Positions 42,209-53,500 of a stretch of DNA of 64,000 nucleotides are shown here, piece by piece. Source of the stretch: Endotrypanum monterogeii (Eukaryota > Euglenozoa > Kinetoplastea > Trypanosomatida > Trypanosomatidae); the NCBI GenBank assembly GCA_000333855.2, contig CM007315.1:1161753-1225752 (forward strand), in the 5' to 3' direction. The notes below the pieces were generated by a model that was not told where the DNA came from, searched no databases, and was given only the letters and a program-made list of their open reading frames with translations. The position numbers and the translations under genes are program-made. The stretch's first letter is position 1; the number at the start of each line of letters is the position of its first letter.

Positions 42209-43828
42209 CTACTTCAGCGATGAGCGGAGTCGCTGCTTGCGAGTGAGGGCGACCCGCCGCGTATTACCGTGACCAGGTGGCAGCTCGATCGGCGCGGCGG
42301 TCTCGGGCACGTTGTACGCCTCGTTGTTGTCGAAGAGGAGATTGAACCCTTTGCCGGATGTAAACCACGCTGTACTCCACAGCGGTGTTGCCGGCACAAA
42401 CATCGGGAGCAGCTCCGTCGCTTTGAAGGCCGGTGCGAGGTTGACGCTCTTGCCGTTCAGGATCTTTGTGACGTTGTATAACTGGCCCTCCGTGTTTGCC
42501 CCCAAGGCGGCGACGCACCCGTTCCGATATCGCACCAGCAACGTGGAGGGACCACCCACAACCCCTACAATATCGTAATCCTTCTCTGAGGTTGGTGCAC
42601 CCATGTGCGCGGCGAAGTACTTGTGCGCCGGCACCTGGTCCACCACCGCGAAGCGTGGCGACGGGATCATGACACCGTACTCGGGCAGTGACCCTTGTAT
42701 GAAAAGCTCGTTCTTGGTGCTCACAAAGACCGCAAGGCTTCCGACGCAGGCAATATCCTTCACGCGGATCAGTTTTGGCGCGCTACCCACTACACGTGGA
42801 GCCTCGTGGCTGCTGTGCTGCTGAAAGGAGCGTGATAAAGGAATAGGCACGGGCTCAAACGCGTTGGACGGCAGCTGTCCGCTGTTTGTCGCGCCGCACC
42901 CAAAGACGCGTCCCTGCTCTGTGAGAAAGAGGGTAAAGGAGTTGCCGAGGGCCACCTTGGCGACGCGAGTGTTGCGCTCCTCGAAAAACGAGATCCGTGT
43001 TGGCGACATGGGTGCGTCGCTGCTACCAATGCCTAGCTCCCCCCAGTTATTGCTCCCGAAAGCGTAGAGCCCGCCGTCGCTCAGCCTCGCTATCGCGTGG
43101 TTGAACCCGCAGCACACAGTCTCCAGCACCTTCTCCCTCCCCGCTGGCCACCACGACGCTGTCGGATCCCATTCTATAAACCCCCGCACGCCATCCACGC
43201 GCTGCTTGTGCCCCACCCCCAGCTGCCCCATATGATTGTTACCAAACGCGATGGCGCGGCGACCACCGCGCTGGTAGACGAAAGTGAAGTTGGAGCCACA
43301 GCCCACGCGGGTGGTTATGGAGGGATTTGTTGATCTGAATGCCCCGTCGAGGTCGATAAAGAGCGGGTCAAGGTCGGCTATGACGGACGAGGTGCGCACG
43401 ACAGTGCTTTCTTTGGCGCCGTGTCCAGTGCCATCGCGTGAGAAGGGCGGGGATGCCTCGGTTTGACTCCCCGAATCCTTGCCCTCGGTGTTCAGCGCAC
43501 CGGTTTGTCCGTAGCGGTTGTCGCCGACGGTGATGAGGTGACCCTCACGCGTGAGCATGGCTACGTGTTTGTGCCCTGCTGCCGCATCGACAATGTCGTA
43601 AAACGGTTCTGGGGACTGGAACAGCGAGGCTGCAGCGGCGGCGGGTTTTTGCATTTCCTCTTGCTCAAAGCGGCGGTACTTCGTGGGGTCGACGTCGCTT
43701 GGCGAGGGGAGAGTCTTGAGGAAAATCTCCGCTGGTGGTGACGGCGCGAGGCCGCAGACAGAGCCCATGCCTATGATTCGAGTGTGTAGGCGCCGCAGCA
43801 GCGCTCGACGCACGGGCCTCATTTCCAT
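42209..43828 (-). CDS. RCC1-repeat (beta-propeller) protein
   Basis: A 539-residue protein built from RCC1 repeats. The repeat ends are clear in order: GDNRYGQTG, GNNHMGQLG, GSNNWGELG, GATNSGQLP and GANTEGQLY, with matching strands such as GHKHVAMLTREG, GSNFTFVYQ, GFNHAIARLSDGG and GNSFTLFLTEQG. A full propeller has seven blades; at least five are recognisable. The N-terminus MEMRPVRRALLRRLHTRI is strongly basic with no acidic residue after Glu2 and looks like a mitochondrial presequence, so this is unlikely to be the nuclear Ran exchange factor. The open frame continues upstream without an ATG, and an AG after a pyrimidine-rich tract at 43842-43843 supports the ATG at 43828. A second ATG two codons later is also possible. 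Function beyond protein binding is unknown. Confidence 0.86.
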   Translation of the reverse strand: MEMRPVRRALLRRLHTRIIGMGSVCGLAPSPPAEIFLKTLPSPSDVDPTKYRRFEQEEMQKPAAAAASLFQSPEPFYDIVDAAAGHKHVAMLTREGHLITVGDNRYGQTGALNTEGKDSGSQTEASPPFSRDGTGHGAKESTVVRTSSVIADLDPLFIDLDGAFRSTNPSITTRVGCGSNFTFVYQRGGRRAIAFGNNHMGQLGVGHKQRVDGVRGFIEWDPTASWWPAGREKVLETVCCGFNHAIARLSDGGLYAFGSNNWGELGIGSSDAPMSPTRISFFEERNTRVAKVALGNSFTLFLTEQGRVFGCGATNSGQLPSNAFEPVPIPLSRSFQQHSSHEAPRVVGSAPKLIRVKDIACVGSLAVFVSTKNELFIQGSLPEYGVMIPSPRFAVVDQVPAHKYFAAHMGAPTSEKDYDIVGVVGGPSTLLVRYRNGCVAALGANTEGQLYNVTKILNGKSVNLAPAFKATELLPMFVPATPLWSTAWFTSGKGFNLLFDNNEAYNVPETAAPIELPPGHGNTRRVALTRKQRLRSSLK

Positions 43829-44486
43829 CGTTCTTCGCTTTCTGTGTGCGGTGGGTGAACACAAGGGGGTAAATAAACAAGGGACAGAGACAGAGAAAAG
43901 GATTTTTTATTCTACACAGTCTGAGGTGCAGCAGTGAAACAAGGAGGGATTCTGTTCAAGTCTGCTGTGCCACTTGATGCCGGCGACAGGCGATTTGTTC
44001 GCCGAGAGATTTGTTCCACATGTATACCTGTGTACGACGGTGTCATTTGCCAACCCCCCCCTTCCGCAGGCAACAAGCGCCATTCCTCTCCTCTTCAAAC
44101 AAACAAAAAAAAATCATCCTCATGCTGCCTCCCCACCAGAAAAAAAAAAAATAGACGGAAGAAGGCGCCGACATACATCTATATATTTGCAGTGTGCTAG
44201 TATAATTGATTCAAAAAAGATGACATGCACCAAGAATAAAGAGGACACAAAGAGTGATCGCAGGTGGAGGTCTGAAAAATTCGGACTCCAAACAATGAGA
44301 GGAGGAGGAGGCGGGGGGGGGGGAAGGGGGCAGTAGGCATCAAAGAAAAGACATGAGAGGGGGGACAAGGGAAAGGTGGGCGAGACACCGGCGCGCGTGC
44401 ACGGACACGATGGTGATGCGCACCTGTTTACACACTGCAGAAAACATGGTTGATAGCCACCCTTCCCCTCTCGCGGTCTGCGAGGG
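43829..44486. other. Intergenic region
   Basis: Spacer with A runs and a G run near 44310-44322. It should hold the 3' UTR of the p24 gene. No gene seen. Confidence 0.7.
43842..43843 (-). promoter_or_regulatory. Probable spliced-leader acceptor (AG)
   Basis: AG at the end of a pyrimidine-rich minus-strand stretch, giving a 13-nt 5' UTR before the ATG at 43828. It excludes upstream codons of the open frame. Confidence 0.5.
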
Positions 44487-45278
44487 CTACTTCGTGGCGA
44501 TGCTGATCTTACTACGACGGCCGTGGCGGGCGAGAAGGCGCGAGAGCGACTTGTACTGATAGACGGTCATCGTCAGGAGCACCATAATGTTGAGCGTCAG
44601 TCCGGTGGCCATTAACTTCGCGATGGAGTTGAGCTTCACACGGTCCGACTCTCCGACGAGTTGGAGTGCATTGGCATCCTGCGCGAGGCCGAAAAGAATC
44701 GTTCCGTAGCGGTGCAGCTCTTCTTCCATGGCGTTCTCTACCTTGTCTATCGCGTCTGGATCCACCTCAAGCACGTCACGCTTCATAAAAATGAACCGCA
44801 CCCACTTGGGCGAGAGGGTAGAGAAGCTGTTGTCGAAGCATATTGTCACTTCCTCTGGCAGACCGTGGCGAGTTCTCAAAACGGTTGACGCCGTGTAGGT
44901 GTAGCTGCCCTCGGTGGCCCGCTCCCACGTGTTCAGCACCCTCTCGCGCTGCCGGTCCCGAAGTCCAGCGAAATGGGCGTTGTAGTGAAAGCGGCTCAGA
45001 TCCATTGTCTTTTCTACCGGTGGCGTGAATCGCACCTTCATGACCGCGTTAACATCGAATGATCCGCCGTCTGTGACTCGGAAGTTGAAGCCTAGAGTGC
45101 CACCCGCTTCTACGATTTCTGTGTAGCACTCCGTCTCCCCTGCCTCGATCTTTGACCCATAAGTCGACGCGGTGACCATGACGGATCTGCAGAGCGCCAA
45201 GAGCAGCATAAGGACCAGAGTTACACGATATATCGGCTTCAGCACATCACAAGATGCACATCGGCGAACGGAGGGCAT
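44487..45278 (-). CDS. p24 (emp24/gp25L) family cargo receptor
   Basis: A 263-residue type I membrane protein of the p24 family, which selects cargo for COPII and COPI vesicles between ER and Golgi. Signal peptide: VTLVLMLLLALCRSVMVTA (19-37). A GOLD domain follows, with the usual Cys pair C51 (GETECYTEI) and C147 (VTICFDNSFS). A helical stalk lies at about 172-215 and a transmembrane span at about 222-241. The cytosolic tail QYKSLSRLLARHGRRSKISIATK is longer and more basic than typical p24 tails, and lacks the usual FF and terminal KKXX. The frame runs upstream to an ATG at 45446, but an AG acceptor at 45338-45339 makes the ATG at 45278 the first in the mRNA, and it sits properly before the signal peptide. 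It lies next to a broken ERGIC3-like gene of the same pathway. Confidence 0.9.
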   Translation of the reverse strand: MPSVRRCASCDVLKPIYRVTLVLMLLLALCRSVMVTASTYGSKIEAGETECYTEIVEAGGTLGFNFRVTDGGSFDVNAVMKVRFTPPVEKTMDLSRFHYNAHFAGLRDRQRERVLNTWERATEGSYTYTASTVLRTRHGLPEEVTICFDNSFSTLSPKWVRFIFMKRDVLEVDPDAIDKVENAMEEELHRYGTILFGLAQDANALQLVGESDRVKLNSIAKLMATGLTLNIMVLLTMTVYQYKSLSRLLARHGRRSKISIATK

Positions 45279-45337
45279 CTCAACGGAGACCGTGCGCGGG
45301 GGGAGGGGGGGGGAGGGAAAGAGGGGAAGAGATACCG

Positions 45338-45339
45338 CT
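45338..45339 (-). promoter_or_regulatory. Probable spliced-leader acceptor (AG)
   Basis: A minus-strand tract CATTTTTCTCTCACAC ends in this AG. The next ATG is at 45278, giving a 5' UTR of about 59 nt for the p24 gene. Confidence 0.6.
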
Positions 45340-45634
45340 GTGTGAGAGAAAAATGAGACCCGGGATGAAATATTACCAGTGGGTGCTGAGTGTAAGACAG
45401 AAATTCGAAGCTTTTCTTGATAGAAATTTGATATCCTCACGTGCATACACCCTACGGTGCACGACCTCGTTTGTGTGTGCGCGCACGCGTTGGGAGAATG
45501 CTGTTAGCGAGTATATCCAAGCTATCCGCGGGGCTGTATGTCAGCAGTATCACAGCAAAACTAAAGGGGGACACGAGAAGCGATGAAAAAAAAAAGAAAT
45601 TGCATACAGCCGAGGACGTTCTTGCTAGTTGTTG

Positions 45635-45665
<31 letters not shown>

Positions 45666-45685
45666 TTATTATTATTTATATATAC
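45635..45685. repeat. (TA)n and TTTA/TTA compound microsatellite
   Basis: About 13 TA units followed by a short TTTA/TTA-rich run, between the p24 gene and the ERGIC-like pseudogene. Confidence 0.95.
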
Positions 45686-45765
45686 AGAGAGCGAGAGGAG
45701 GAGGAGGAGTGGGGGCGTTGAGCAGATGTGGCGTACCCAGTAGCGAACCATTACCCTCTCCACCC

Positions 45766-46941
45766 CTAAAGGATTGAGTAGTAGCCAAAGCTCTGCGACC
45801 CTCGTCGAAGATACGCACGTGCGGGCGATACAGTTCCATGTTCCCTCGTCGATTTGTTTTTATTATTATTATTGAGCCAGAGTACCCACAGCAGAGAGAT
45901 CATAGGTGATGAAGACACCGGGAACAAATACTTGTTCTGCCGGCGTCTCCTTCTTCGGTACCGAGGTGGGGGTGGAGTGGTGCGTAGCCTAGTACTGACT
46001 CGATTGCACGACGTACTGCAGACCGGTGATGGGGGGAGTAGCGCTGGTACGTGGTTGGGGCGAGCGTTGCAGAGTAGCTGAAGCGACCCTTCGTCGCATC
46101 CGTAGCGTCCCCGCACAGGGCGGACTCTCGCAAAGTTCCGTCCGGCGGATTCTGTTGGCCGCGAAAGTGTTTGCCAAGGTCAAAGGTGTGTGTACAGTGT
46201 GGCTGAGGTTGGGGTTCTGGGTGGTGCTCCCCAAGAAATCGTGCATGCGCCGAGCAAACATTTGGTGAACGCGACCGGGTGTGAGCCGCAGGGTGCCGGT
46301 GGCGCACGAGGTCTCGAAGCTCATGTACAGGCTGCAACCTTCCTTCTCAGAAGCAGTGGTCACCACCCTAATGCGCTCCTCGGCGCAGTGCACCACGCTG
46401 CTATCAGCCACATTTAGCGCCCAACCCCCTCTGCATGTATGCCCACCGGGTGCCGTGGTGCGTGTGATAGCGAACCCCCAGGACACGCTCGGCACCGTTG
46501 CAGCTGAGACAGTCCGCTTTTTCCGCACCACTCGGGCCAACGATCTTTGCCACCACCATTTTTCAGTTGACCACACCACGTGCGGTGCTGATAACTCGCC
46601 CAGTCGAGGCGTCGTTGGGTTGCTTCACAGTGTTGGGCCCGAGACCGTTTGAAAAGACGTCCAACACGTCCACAGCATCGAGGGTGATGAAGTCGCAGGG
46701 CGCGTGGTACAAGGGAATGTTTGCCACAAAACTGCATACCAGCTCCCTACAGGTGGGAGTCACCAAGTAGGCCGTGGTGCTCCTTGACAGAGGCGACGTG
46801 GCCAACACCCAGGACGAGGAGTCCAAGTATAATGAAAGCAGCGATGACAGAAAAGATGCCGCCCAACGCGGTGGGGCTACGGACACCATGCTCAAACTTG
46901 GAAAAAACGTTCACACGCTTCAGCTTCTGCGTTGCAGCTAG
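45766..46941 (-). pseudogene. Decayed ERGIC3/Erv46-type cargo receptor gene
   Basis: Reading successive frames on the minus strand recovers the family landmarks in order. An N-terminal cytosolic and membrane segment (KLKRVNVFSKFEHGVRSPTA, then GGIFSVIAAFIILGLLVLGV) is followed by YLVTPTCREL, DFITLDAVDVLD, the lumenal CLSCNGAE, WAYMQRG, EKEGCSLYMSFE, LRLTPGRVHQMF, NPNLSHTVH, TFDLGKHFRGQQNPPDG, FSYSATLAPTTYQ, LQYVVQSSQY, VPGVFITYDLS and finally GSQSFGYYS. These are spread over three frames. Lesions seen: no in-frame ATG; frameshift near 46782-46800; TGA at 46563-46565; frameshifts near 46425-46429 (G5 on the coding strand), 46185-46195 (CA run) and 46031-46036 (C6 on the coding strand); TAG at 45989-45991; TAA at 45869-45871; no second membrane span. 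The intact protein would cycle between ER and Golgi with Erv41. The flanking genes are intact, so gross sequencing failure is unlikely. Confidence 0.85.
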
Positions 46942-47958
46942 GTTTTTTTTTTTAATAGGCGGGGGGTAGGGGGTAGGTAAGAAGTATGCAGCCCGTCAAA
47001 AAAGAAACGAAACCAAGTGTGAGTCTATGCAATGCAAAGGTCAATGAGAGGGCATATGCACGGATAAAATTTGCTTCTCGTAAAAGAGGTAGATGGGGGC
47101 GGTGGTGTCGGATATCGCAGCACCTGCACCCCTGGCCTCGCTTCTCTTCTTGTATTTCTCAATGTCAGGGAGGGGGTCAGAAAAAAAAAAAGAATAACAG
47201 ACGCGACGTGAAAAAAAGACGTGATCACGCTTCGCAGACATTCTCGAAAACATGCGGCGCTTCCGCGGTAGACTGATTTTCATGGCAGCTGCGACAGGGG
47301 GCAGCGATCCACACGAGGCATGTGTGCGTGTGTGTGTGTATGTTGATTAAGCAGGGGTGAAGCAGTAGTCTGTGGGTAGATCAAGATAGGTAAACCCCAA
47401 ATTAAATTGGAAGACAAAGAACCGCGTGGGAGGCGGGGGACGAACTAGTGTCGAAGTACTGGGAAGAAAGCATCGATGTGAATATCAGGGTTGCGTCGCA
47501 TTGTATACCCATAAGAAGTCCTGTGCAGCAGGGGAATACGAGACCACGAGAGGGTATACTCAAGAATGGCGAGTGTGAGGATGATATGGAAGTCAGGGTT
47601 CCCACCTTTCTCTCTCTTTTCCAGTGGCGACTGTGGATATCTCTTCAAATCAGGGTTTCTTGTCGTTGATTATTCTATTTTCTAACCACCTTACACATCC
47701 TTACAAGAACAAAGATGTGATGTCAGGGAGGGAGGGAGAGGGGACAGGCTCATGACGACCACAGCAGGGCCGTCGAACGAGTAATGAAAACAAAGATCTA
47801 AGAAAAAAACCGAGGCAAACAGAGCCGCGGGGAGAAACAGGAGCGATCTATAAAAGCGTGCGAAAAAGCATCACCACAGAGGCAAGCAAAAGAAAACACA
47901 TACGTGCATACATACACAGACAACAAAGAGGTACCCGCAGCACTCAACGCACACGGCG
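46942..47958. other. Intergenic region, no gene seen
   Basis: A/G-rich spacer with short open frames only. It includes what would have been the 5' region of the ERGIC-like gene (T11 at 46943-46953 on the plus strand) and the 3' UTR of the coiled-coil gene. Confidence 0.65.
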
Positions 47959-49251
47959 CTACATGGAAATAATCTCCACCTTGCGCCGCTTCCTCAGCGA
48001 ATCCTTGGTATCGTTGAGAGAGAAGGTAACACTTGTGCCCGCAATATCCCCTTCTGATTCCCAAGGCGCGTAAGCTGCTTTCCCATCGTCTCGTAGGGTG
48101 GTGCCCTGCGTGCTGGTATAACTGTTTGTCATGCCGCCGCTCTCGTCATCAGCCGTGGGGTTCTCTGTTGAGGTGACTGACGCGTCACGTCCCAGATCGA
48201 GCACGATACTCTTGTCCGCCGCAAAGGTGACCGCACGTGAGGTGGATCTACGCGTAGAGGAGAGATTTCGATTTTCGTTCTGCAGCTGTGCTAGCGGGCT
48301 ACGCTGGGTCATCTCGCGCAGCTGACCATCGAGCATCCGAATGGCCTTGTTGCCCTCTACGACCCGCTTCGCCTCCACATCAAAGTAGCGCTCGGCCCGG
48401 GAAATACATTCTTGCCGGCGGCGCTCCACATCATGGAAAGCGTCTTGCACCCTCTTCCGCTCTTGCTCAAGAAGTTCTGCATCACGAAGAATGTGTTCGG
48501 TGTTCTGAAGCAGTGACTGTGCGTGCTGGGCCTGCGCTTCCTCCTGCTGAAGGTGGTCACGCAGCATAGCACACTGTTGCTCTCTCGCCATGATCTCCGG
48601 TCTCAAGTCCATCACCGGCTCCGTGTAGTAGCGCTCTTCTTTTTCGAGCATCTGTGCCCACCCGTGACTGAGGTAGAGCTGCTCCTCCTCTTGCTTCTTT
48701 CGGGTCACCTGCAGCTCCACTAGCTTGGCTCGCAGGGTTACTTCCTCCGCGGCCATCGCACTTTCTTCGGTGTCGATGGCAGCTACGCGTGCGGCGACGG
48801 GGTCGAGCGACGGGTACTGCGGCTGTTGGTAACTCCACCTGCCCATCGCGTTGGCCTGCTGTAGGTAGGAGGCGGGGTTGGCAGGCTCCGCCATGTGTGG
48901 GGCCGCTGACAGCTGCGAGGAGCCTTGGGCGTATGGATTCACCACCGAAGGCATCGCGTATCCGGAGAGGCGTGGGGATGGCGGCGGCGGCTGTGGCGCC
49001 ACGGGGGCACGATTGACTGAGCTGCGATCCACTGAGGCGTGCGCAGTCGAGCTGGGCCGCGGGTATTCGCAGGCAAAACCAGCTGGTGCTCCTGTGCAGA
49101 TGGCAGGAGCAGGATGGGGGGTGGAGGGGATGTGAAGTCCCTGAACTTCCCTTGTCGGCACTGTGTAGTACGACGGCGCCACGCCCTCAGGCCTGCGGTA
49201 GTACAGCGGCGGCGTGGTGGACCGCAGTGCATAAGATGGATGTGCGGACAT
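47959..49251 (-). CDS. Coiled-coil protein of unknown function
   Basis: A 430-residue protein I do not recognise. Residues 1-155 are Pro, Tyr, Ser and Gln-rich and probably disordered (for example APQPPPPSPRLSGY). Residues of about 158-325 are strongly charged with heptad spacing and form a long helix or coiled coil (EEVTLRAKLVELQVTRKKQ, EQERKRVQDAFHDVERRRQ). The C-terminal 100 residues are Ser/Thr/Asp-rich with a final basic patch (RKRRKVEIISM) that could act as a nuclear signal. A cytoskeletal or scaffold role would fit the architecture but is not shown. The start is the first ATG. No partner is suggested by the neighbours. Confidence 0.82.
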   Translation of the reverse strand: MSAHPSYALRSTTPPLYYRRPEGVAPSYYTVPTREVQGLHIPSTPHPAPAICTGAPAGFACEYPRPSSTAHASVDRSSVNRAPVAPQPPPPSPRLSGYAMPSVVNPYAQGSSQLSAAPHMAEPANPASYLQQANAMGRWSYQQPQYPSLDPVAARVAAIDTEESAMAAEEVTLRAKLVELQVTRKKQEEEQLYLSHGWAQMLEKEERYYTEPVMDLRPEIMAREQQCAMLRDHLQQEEAQAQHAQSLLQNTEHILRDAELLEQERKRVQDAFHDVERRRQECISRAERYFDVEAKRVVEGNKAIRMLDGQLREMTQRSPLAQLQNENRNLSSTRRSTSRAVTFAADKSIVLDLGRDASVTSTENPTADDESGGMTNSYTSTQGTTLRDDGKAAYAPWESEGDIAGTSVTFSLNDTKDSLRKRRKVEIISM

Positions 49252-50579
49252 AAGACAGGGGGGGGGGTTCCAACTTAAGTAGAGCGGATCTTGCAGAGGG
49301 GTGCGATGTGTGCGCGTGTGTGTATATGCGCCTCTCGTGCGAATGCGAGACGTGGGTAGGGAGGGGAGGGAGTGCGTGTGCGGTCTATCTAACAGTGATC
49401 TATGTTCGTCTCGCGTGCTTGATTGTGTGTGTGGGGTGTGCGTGTATAGCTCCTCGTGTTGAGGATAGTCATGAGGGACAGCCTCAGATGCGATGGAGCT
49501 GCGGGTAAGGAAAAAAAAAAGTGGGGAAACATCGAGAAATGAAAAAGATCTGCATCGAGTGCGCTACAGGAAGGGACAGACGTTCCTCCCCCCCCTCCCC
49601 CCACGGTCGCTCATACTTGCACGGCGCCATGACTATCGATTATGCGGGGGAGGGGCGACAGGAAAAAAGGAAAAATGTGCAACGACAGGCGCGCTGGAAG
49701 GTTATGTCAGGAGAGTTCCTTTATTGTTGCCTCACTCGCTAGACGCATCCTCACACCGTCGAACGGGATTGAGTTTGTTGAATTCACTGAAGAGTCAAAT
49801 GTCGGTACACAAGAGGGTAAACGGGAGAACACAACAACATACAGCCCTCACTGCGCCACCCCTCCCTCCTCCCCCCCTCCCTCCCCCCCCCATCCTCCCC
49901 CCCTCCCCTCCCCTCCCTCCTCCTATTCGTTTTCTGTTGAGAAAATACCGAAAGCGCCACATCTTGCGCAAGAAAACTTGCCAGAATATAAAAGCCAACG
50001 TTCCACACACGCACGGTAATACACTACAACAAAAGTAAAGGAAAAAATAATAACAGAGAGGGGGGGGGCATACGAATACATTCCCCTGCGTAAGAACCAG
50101 CGCAGAGTTGTGTGTGATCCACCCTCACCCTCATCCATCTATCGGCAATCTATGGAGGGAGGCAGTAGCAAGGAACAAACATGAGGAACAGCTGTGTGGT
50201 AAGCCAGCGCCACTCTCTCTCTTTATGCGCAGAGTAGCCATAAGGATATGATACCCACCAACATCACATTTATGTATCTCTCGGCATTGTTTTTCCGTGT
50301 GTGTGTATGTGTGTGTGGTGGGGGGGGGGCGTGGGAATTAATTGCTCCACTTGCTTACCTTCATATCTCTTCATATGCTCTCATTAATATTAGATAGATA
50401 TATATAAATATAAATATTTCTTTTTTTTTTGGGGGGGGGGGTGCTCTGTGGCTGTGGTTGCCACTCGCAATTATCTATGAAGGAAAGATGTGTGCATCAC
50501 CCCCGACGGGGGGAGGAAGAGAGGGAGAGGGTGATATCCAGTGCACACGCAAACACACTTTCCCATTGTTTTCTGAATC
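49252..50579. other. Intergenic region, no gene seen
   Basis: C-rich stretch at 49855-49925, TG run near 50299-50318, TA/AATA run near 50392-50418 and a T10-G11 junction at 50421-50441. No protein-like frame. Confidence 0.7.
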
Positions 50580-53500
50580 TTATTTCCAGTGCCGGAAGAC
50601 AAAACGTGCGGTCAGGCTTCGCTTCAGGGAATCCAGCGCCCCCCTCATGTGCGCCGCGCTCGTCTCGTTCACTTCCTTCAGCATCCACCGCGGCTTCGAC
50701 CTGAACCGCTGCACGAATGGGTGGGCGGCTCGTTTGTCGGTCGCCTCAAACGTGGGGAAGGACGAGATGACCAGCGTACGCTCCTGCCAGTCGAACCGCA
50801 GTCCGACGTCCCAGCTGTCATCGAGGGTTGCGCGACGAAGACACATTTCGTCATCGGTGAAGGACTCGATCACCACATTACCACTCGGGAGCGTCAGGGC
50901 GGCACTCCGCACAAGCTCTGCGGCCGAAGACTCCTCTGCTGGCGGTATCGGCGGCTCCGCGGCAGCATGTACTGCCTCTACCAGCGGCCTGTCTAGAGCT
51001 TCGACCGGTGTGCAGGATACAGGAGGGAAAGTCGCAGCCGACGCCGCGTAAGTCTGGCGCTTCTTGAGTCGAGCTGCAGCCATTTTCGCATGTTTCTTGA
51101 TCTTCTGCTTTGCTGCCTGGCGCCGCGCTGGGGACAGCGAGGTGTCCGCGGCTGGCAGAGGGTCCGCTGCGGGGGCTGCGACTACTGCGTGCGCCTGCGA
51201 CAGTCGAGCTTCGGTGTGCGGGAGTGCCACTTCCTCGTCTGCAGGCGTAGTTGCCTCCACCTCCGTCATGCAGTGTTCCACAGTCGTCGCCCCGACACTC
51301 ATCTCCACGTCGAGCTCCGATGCTACAGTTGCCTCCACCTCTTCTGGCTCCACGACTGGCTGCTGTTCAGCCACCGAGAAGGTCGTTTCCACTTTTTCTT
51401 GAGTCGCCTCCACCGACTCTTCTTTGTGTTCGGAGGTGTCCATCCCTCCGTCGGCTGCCTCCGCCAGCGGAGGGGCTTCGGCAAGCGAGTCTGGGGCCTC
51501 CATACAAGCGACTTCATCAACCACAGTCGTCAGGGCAGTGACGGTGCCCTGTAACGCTGAAGTCGCGTTGCGGTGCTTTTTGGAGGATCTTCGCTTGCTC
51601 AACCGCTTCGACTTGCGGATTTCCTTCAGCATCGCCCGCACATTTGTGACGCGCACAACTTTTTTTGGAGGGGACAGAGTGGCCTCCACGTCTTCGGCAG
51701 CTGAGTCTGATGTAAGCGGTGCTTTCACGTCACCTGCTTCTTCGAGTTTCTCAAATGAAGTGAACTCAGCCGAGTGGGTCGTGCCGGCGTAACTGTCGGT
51801 CATCGGCAGCGGAGCCTCTGTTGAGGTGTTTGCCTCCATCGGTGTCACAGAGGCTGTTTTATCCGCTTCCATTAGAGGACTTGGCTGTGCTACCGCTTCC
51901 TCTACAACCGTCATGGCCTCCGTATGCAGCTCGGCATCATCGCTTGTCTCTCGGGGAGCAGACTCGACTGTTTCTACAGCGGAGTATGTCTGACGGACGG
52001 CGCGTTGCGCTTCCATCGCCTCCGCTGCGTGGGTCCACTCTACGCTACGCGCAACACTTCCCGACACTGATGTCGCCGTCTCAGTCGAGGAAGCGATCGG
52101 TGCCTCCTCCAGAGTAGTGAAAGAGCGTTTCCTGGGCGACTTTGTTATGCGCCCCTTCATCATCTTTGTGGCCATAATGGCCGAGTCCACCATGAAGTGT
52201 TGCTCTGCTGGGGCCGAGGTTTGAGATGGGCTTTTTTCTGTCTCAGCTACAGGCATGGCCCGCTTCACGAATGCAGCGATCGAGGTGGTGTTTGTGTTTG
52301 ATGGAGTCTGGGCCGGCCTGAAGGCAATTCTCTCCACGACCGTCTCCATAGCAGCTGGTACTTGCTCCTCGGTGCATATCTGGGCTGCCGACTCCTGTGA
52401 GTCTATCTCCCTCGCGCTCACCACCGCTGCCGTCTGCTGTGTCTCCACGACTTTTTCTGTTTCGGAAGCAGTGTTAAGGGGATGGGCTGCAGTTGAGGCA
52501 GGTGGGTGCTCCAGCGGTGATGCGGGCGTGGGAGGGACGCTTAGTGGCGGTTCTGGAGGGCGGAAGCGCTTGGGGATGCGATTATACGCAGCCAACTCGC
52601 GACGCCGTATCGCTGCGGCAGTTAAGTGCTTCACTTTCTTTTTTGGGATCTGCGCCTTAGGGATACCTCGGTTACACTGCATCGCGGAGGAAGTAGAGGC
52701 TTCCACTAGCGTAGCTCTTTGCGTTGTGTTTGTTGCTTCGCCAGCGGGCTGTACGGAAGGGGCAACTCTCATAGCTGGGACGGCCTCCGTTACTGGAGTT
52801 GGTGCCACAGGCGTTGAAAGACTGGCTTCGGGGCACGGCGTCTTCGCTGTCAGCGGTGCCTCCGCCAGAGGAACCCGCGATGGAAGCCTTGCCCTCTTCC
52901 TGCCATGGCGCCTCAACGTCGTTGGCATGGCGACCGGCTTCGATGGGGGCACTTCGGGAACAGATACTGGCGTAGCTGGAGGGGTTGTCGCAGTCTCCAT
53001 AACCGGCGCTATGGGCTCCGCGGTTGCTGTGGTGACTGCGACGTCACCGCTGCTCAGAGCCACCGCCGCATGGTCCACCACGGGTGTATTTGACGCGTCC
53101 ATACTCGACGGCGGTGTGGGACTCTCTTTAGCTTCATGCAGCTCCGCAAAGAAACGTTTTTTCCTTTTCTGGACACGGCCCATAGTGGCACGGCCGGAGG
53201 TTGACGCTTCGGTCGCAGAGCTCGTCCCTGGGAGGGTGGGCTGAGGCGGTAGGGTGTCCGTTGTCTGCGGGGGCGACAAAGGGGGTGCCTGCGCGACCAG
53301 TGCAGGCGGAGCCACCGACGCCTCGCGCACGGTGGACGTAGGTACACCCATGTCGAGCGTATTTTCCTGAACGGCTGCCGTTGGTGTCGCCGTCACCTCT
53401 GGAGAGGCCTCGGTGCAGAGGGCGCTCCTGGTGCTCGGAGGCCCCCCTACCGTTCTGTTTTCCCTCTTCTTGGAAATTCGGTGCGCTGTCGTGGTGCGCG

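Larger units (their letters stand above)
45279..45765. other. Intergenic region
   Basis: Holds the p24 5' leader and the compound TA microsatellite. No gene seen. Confidence 0.7.
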
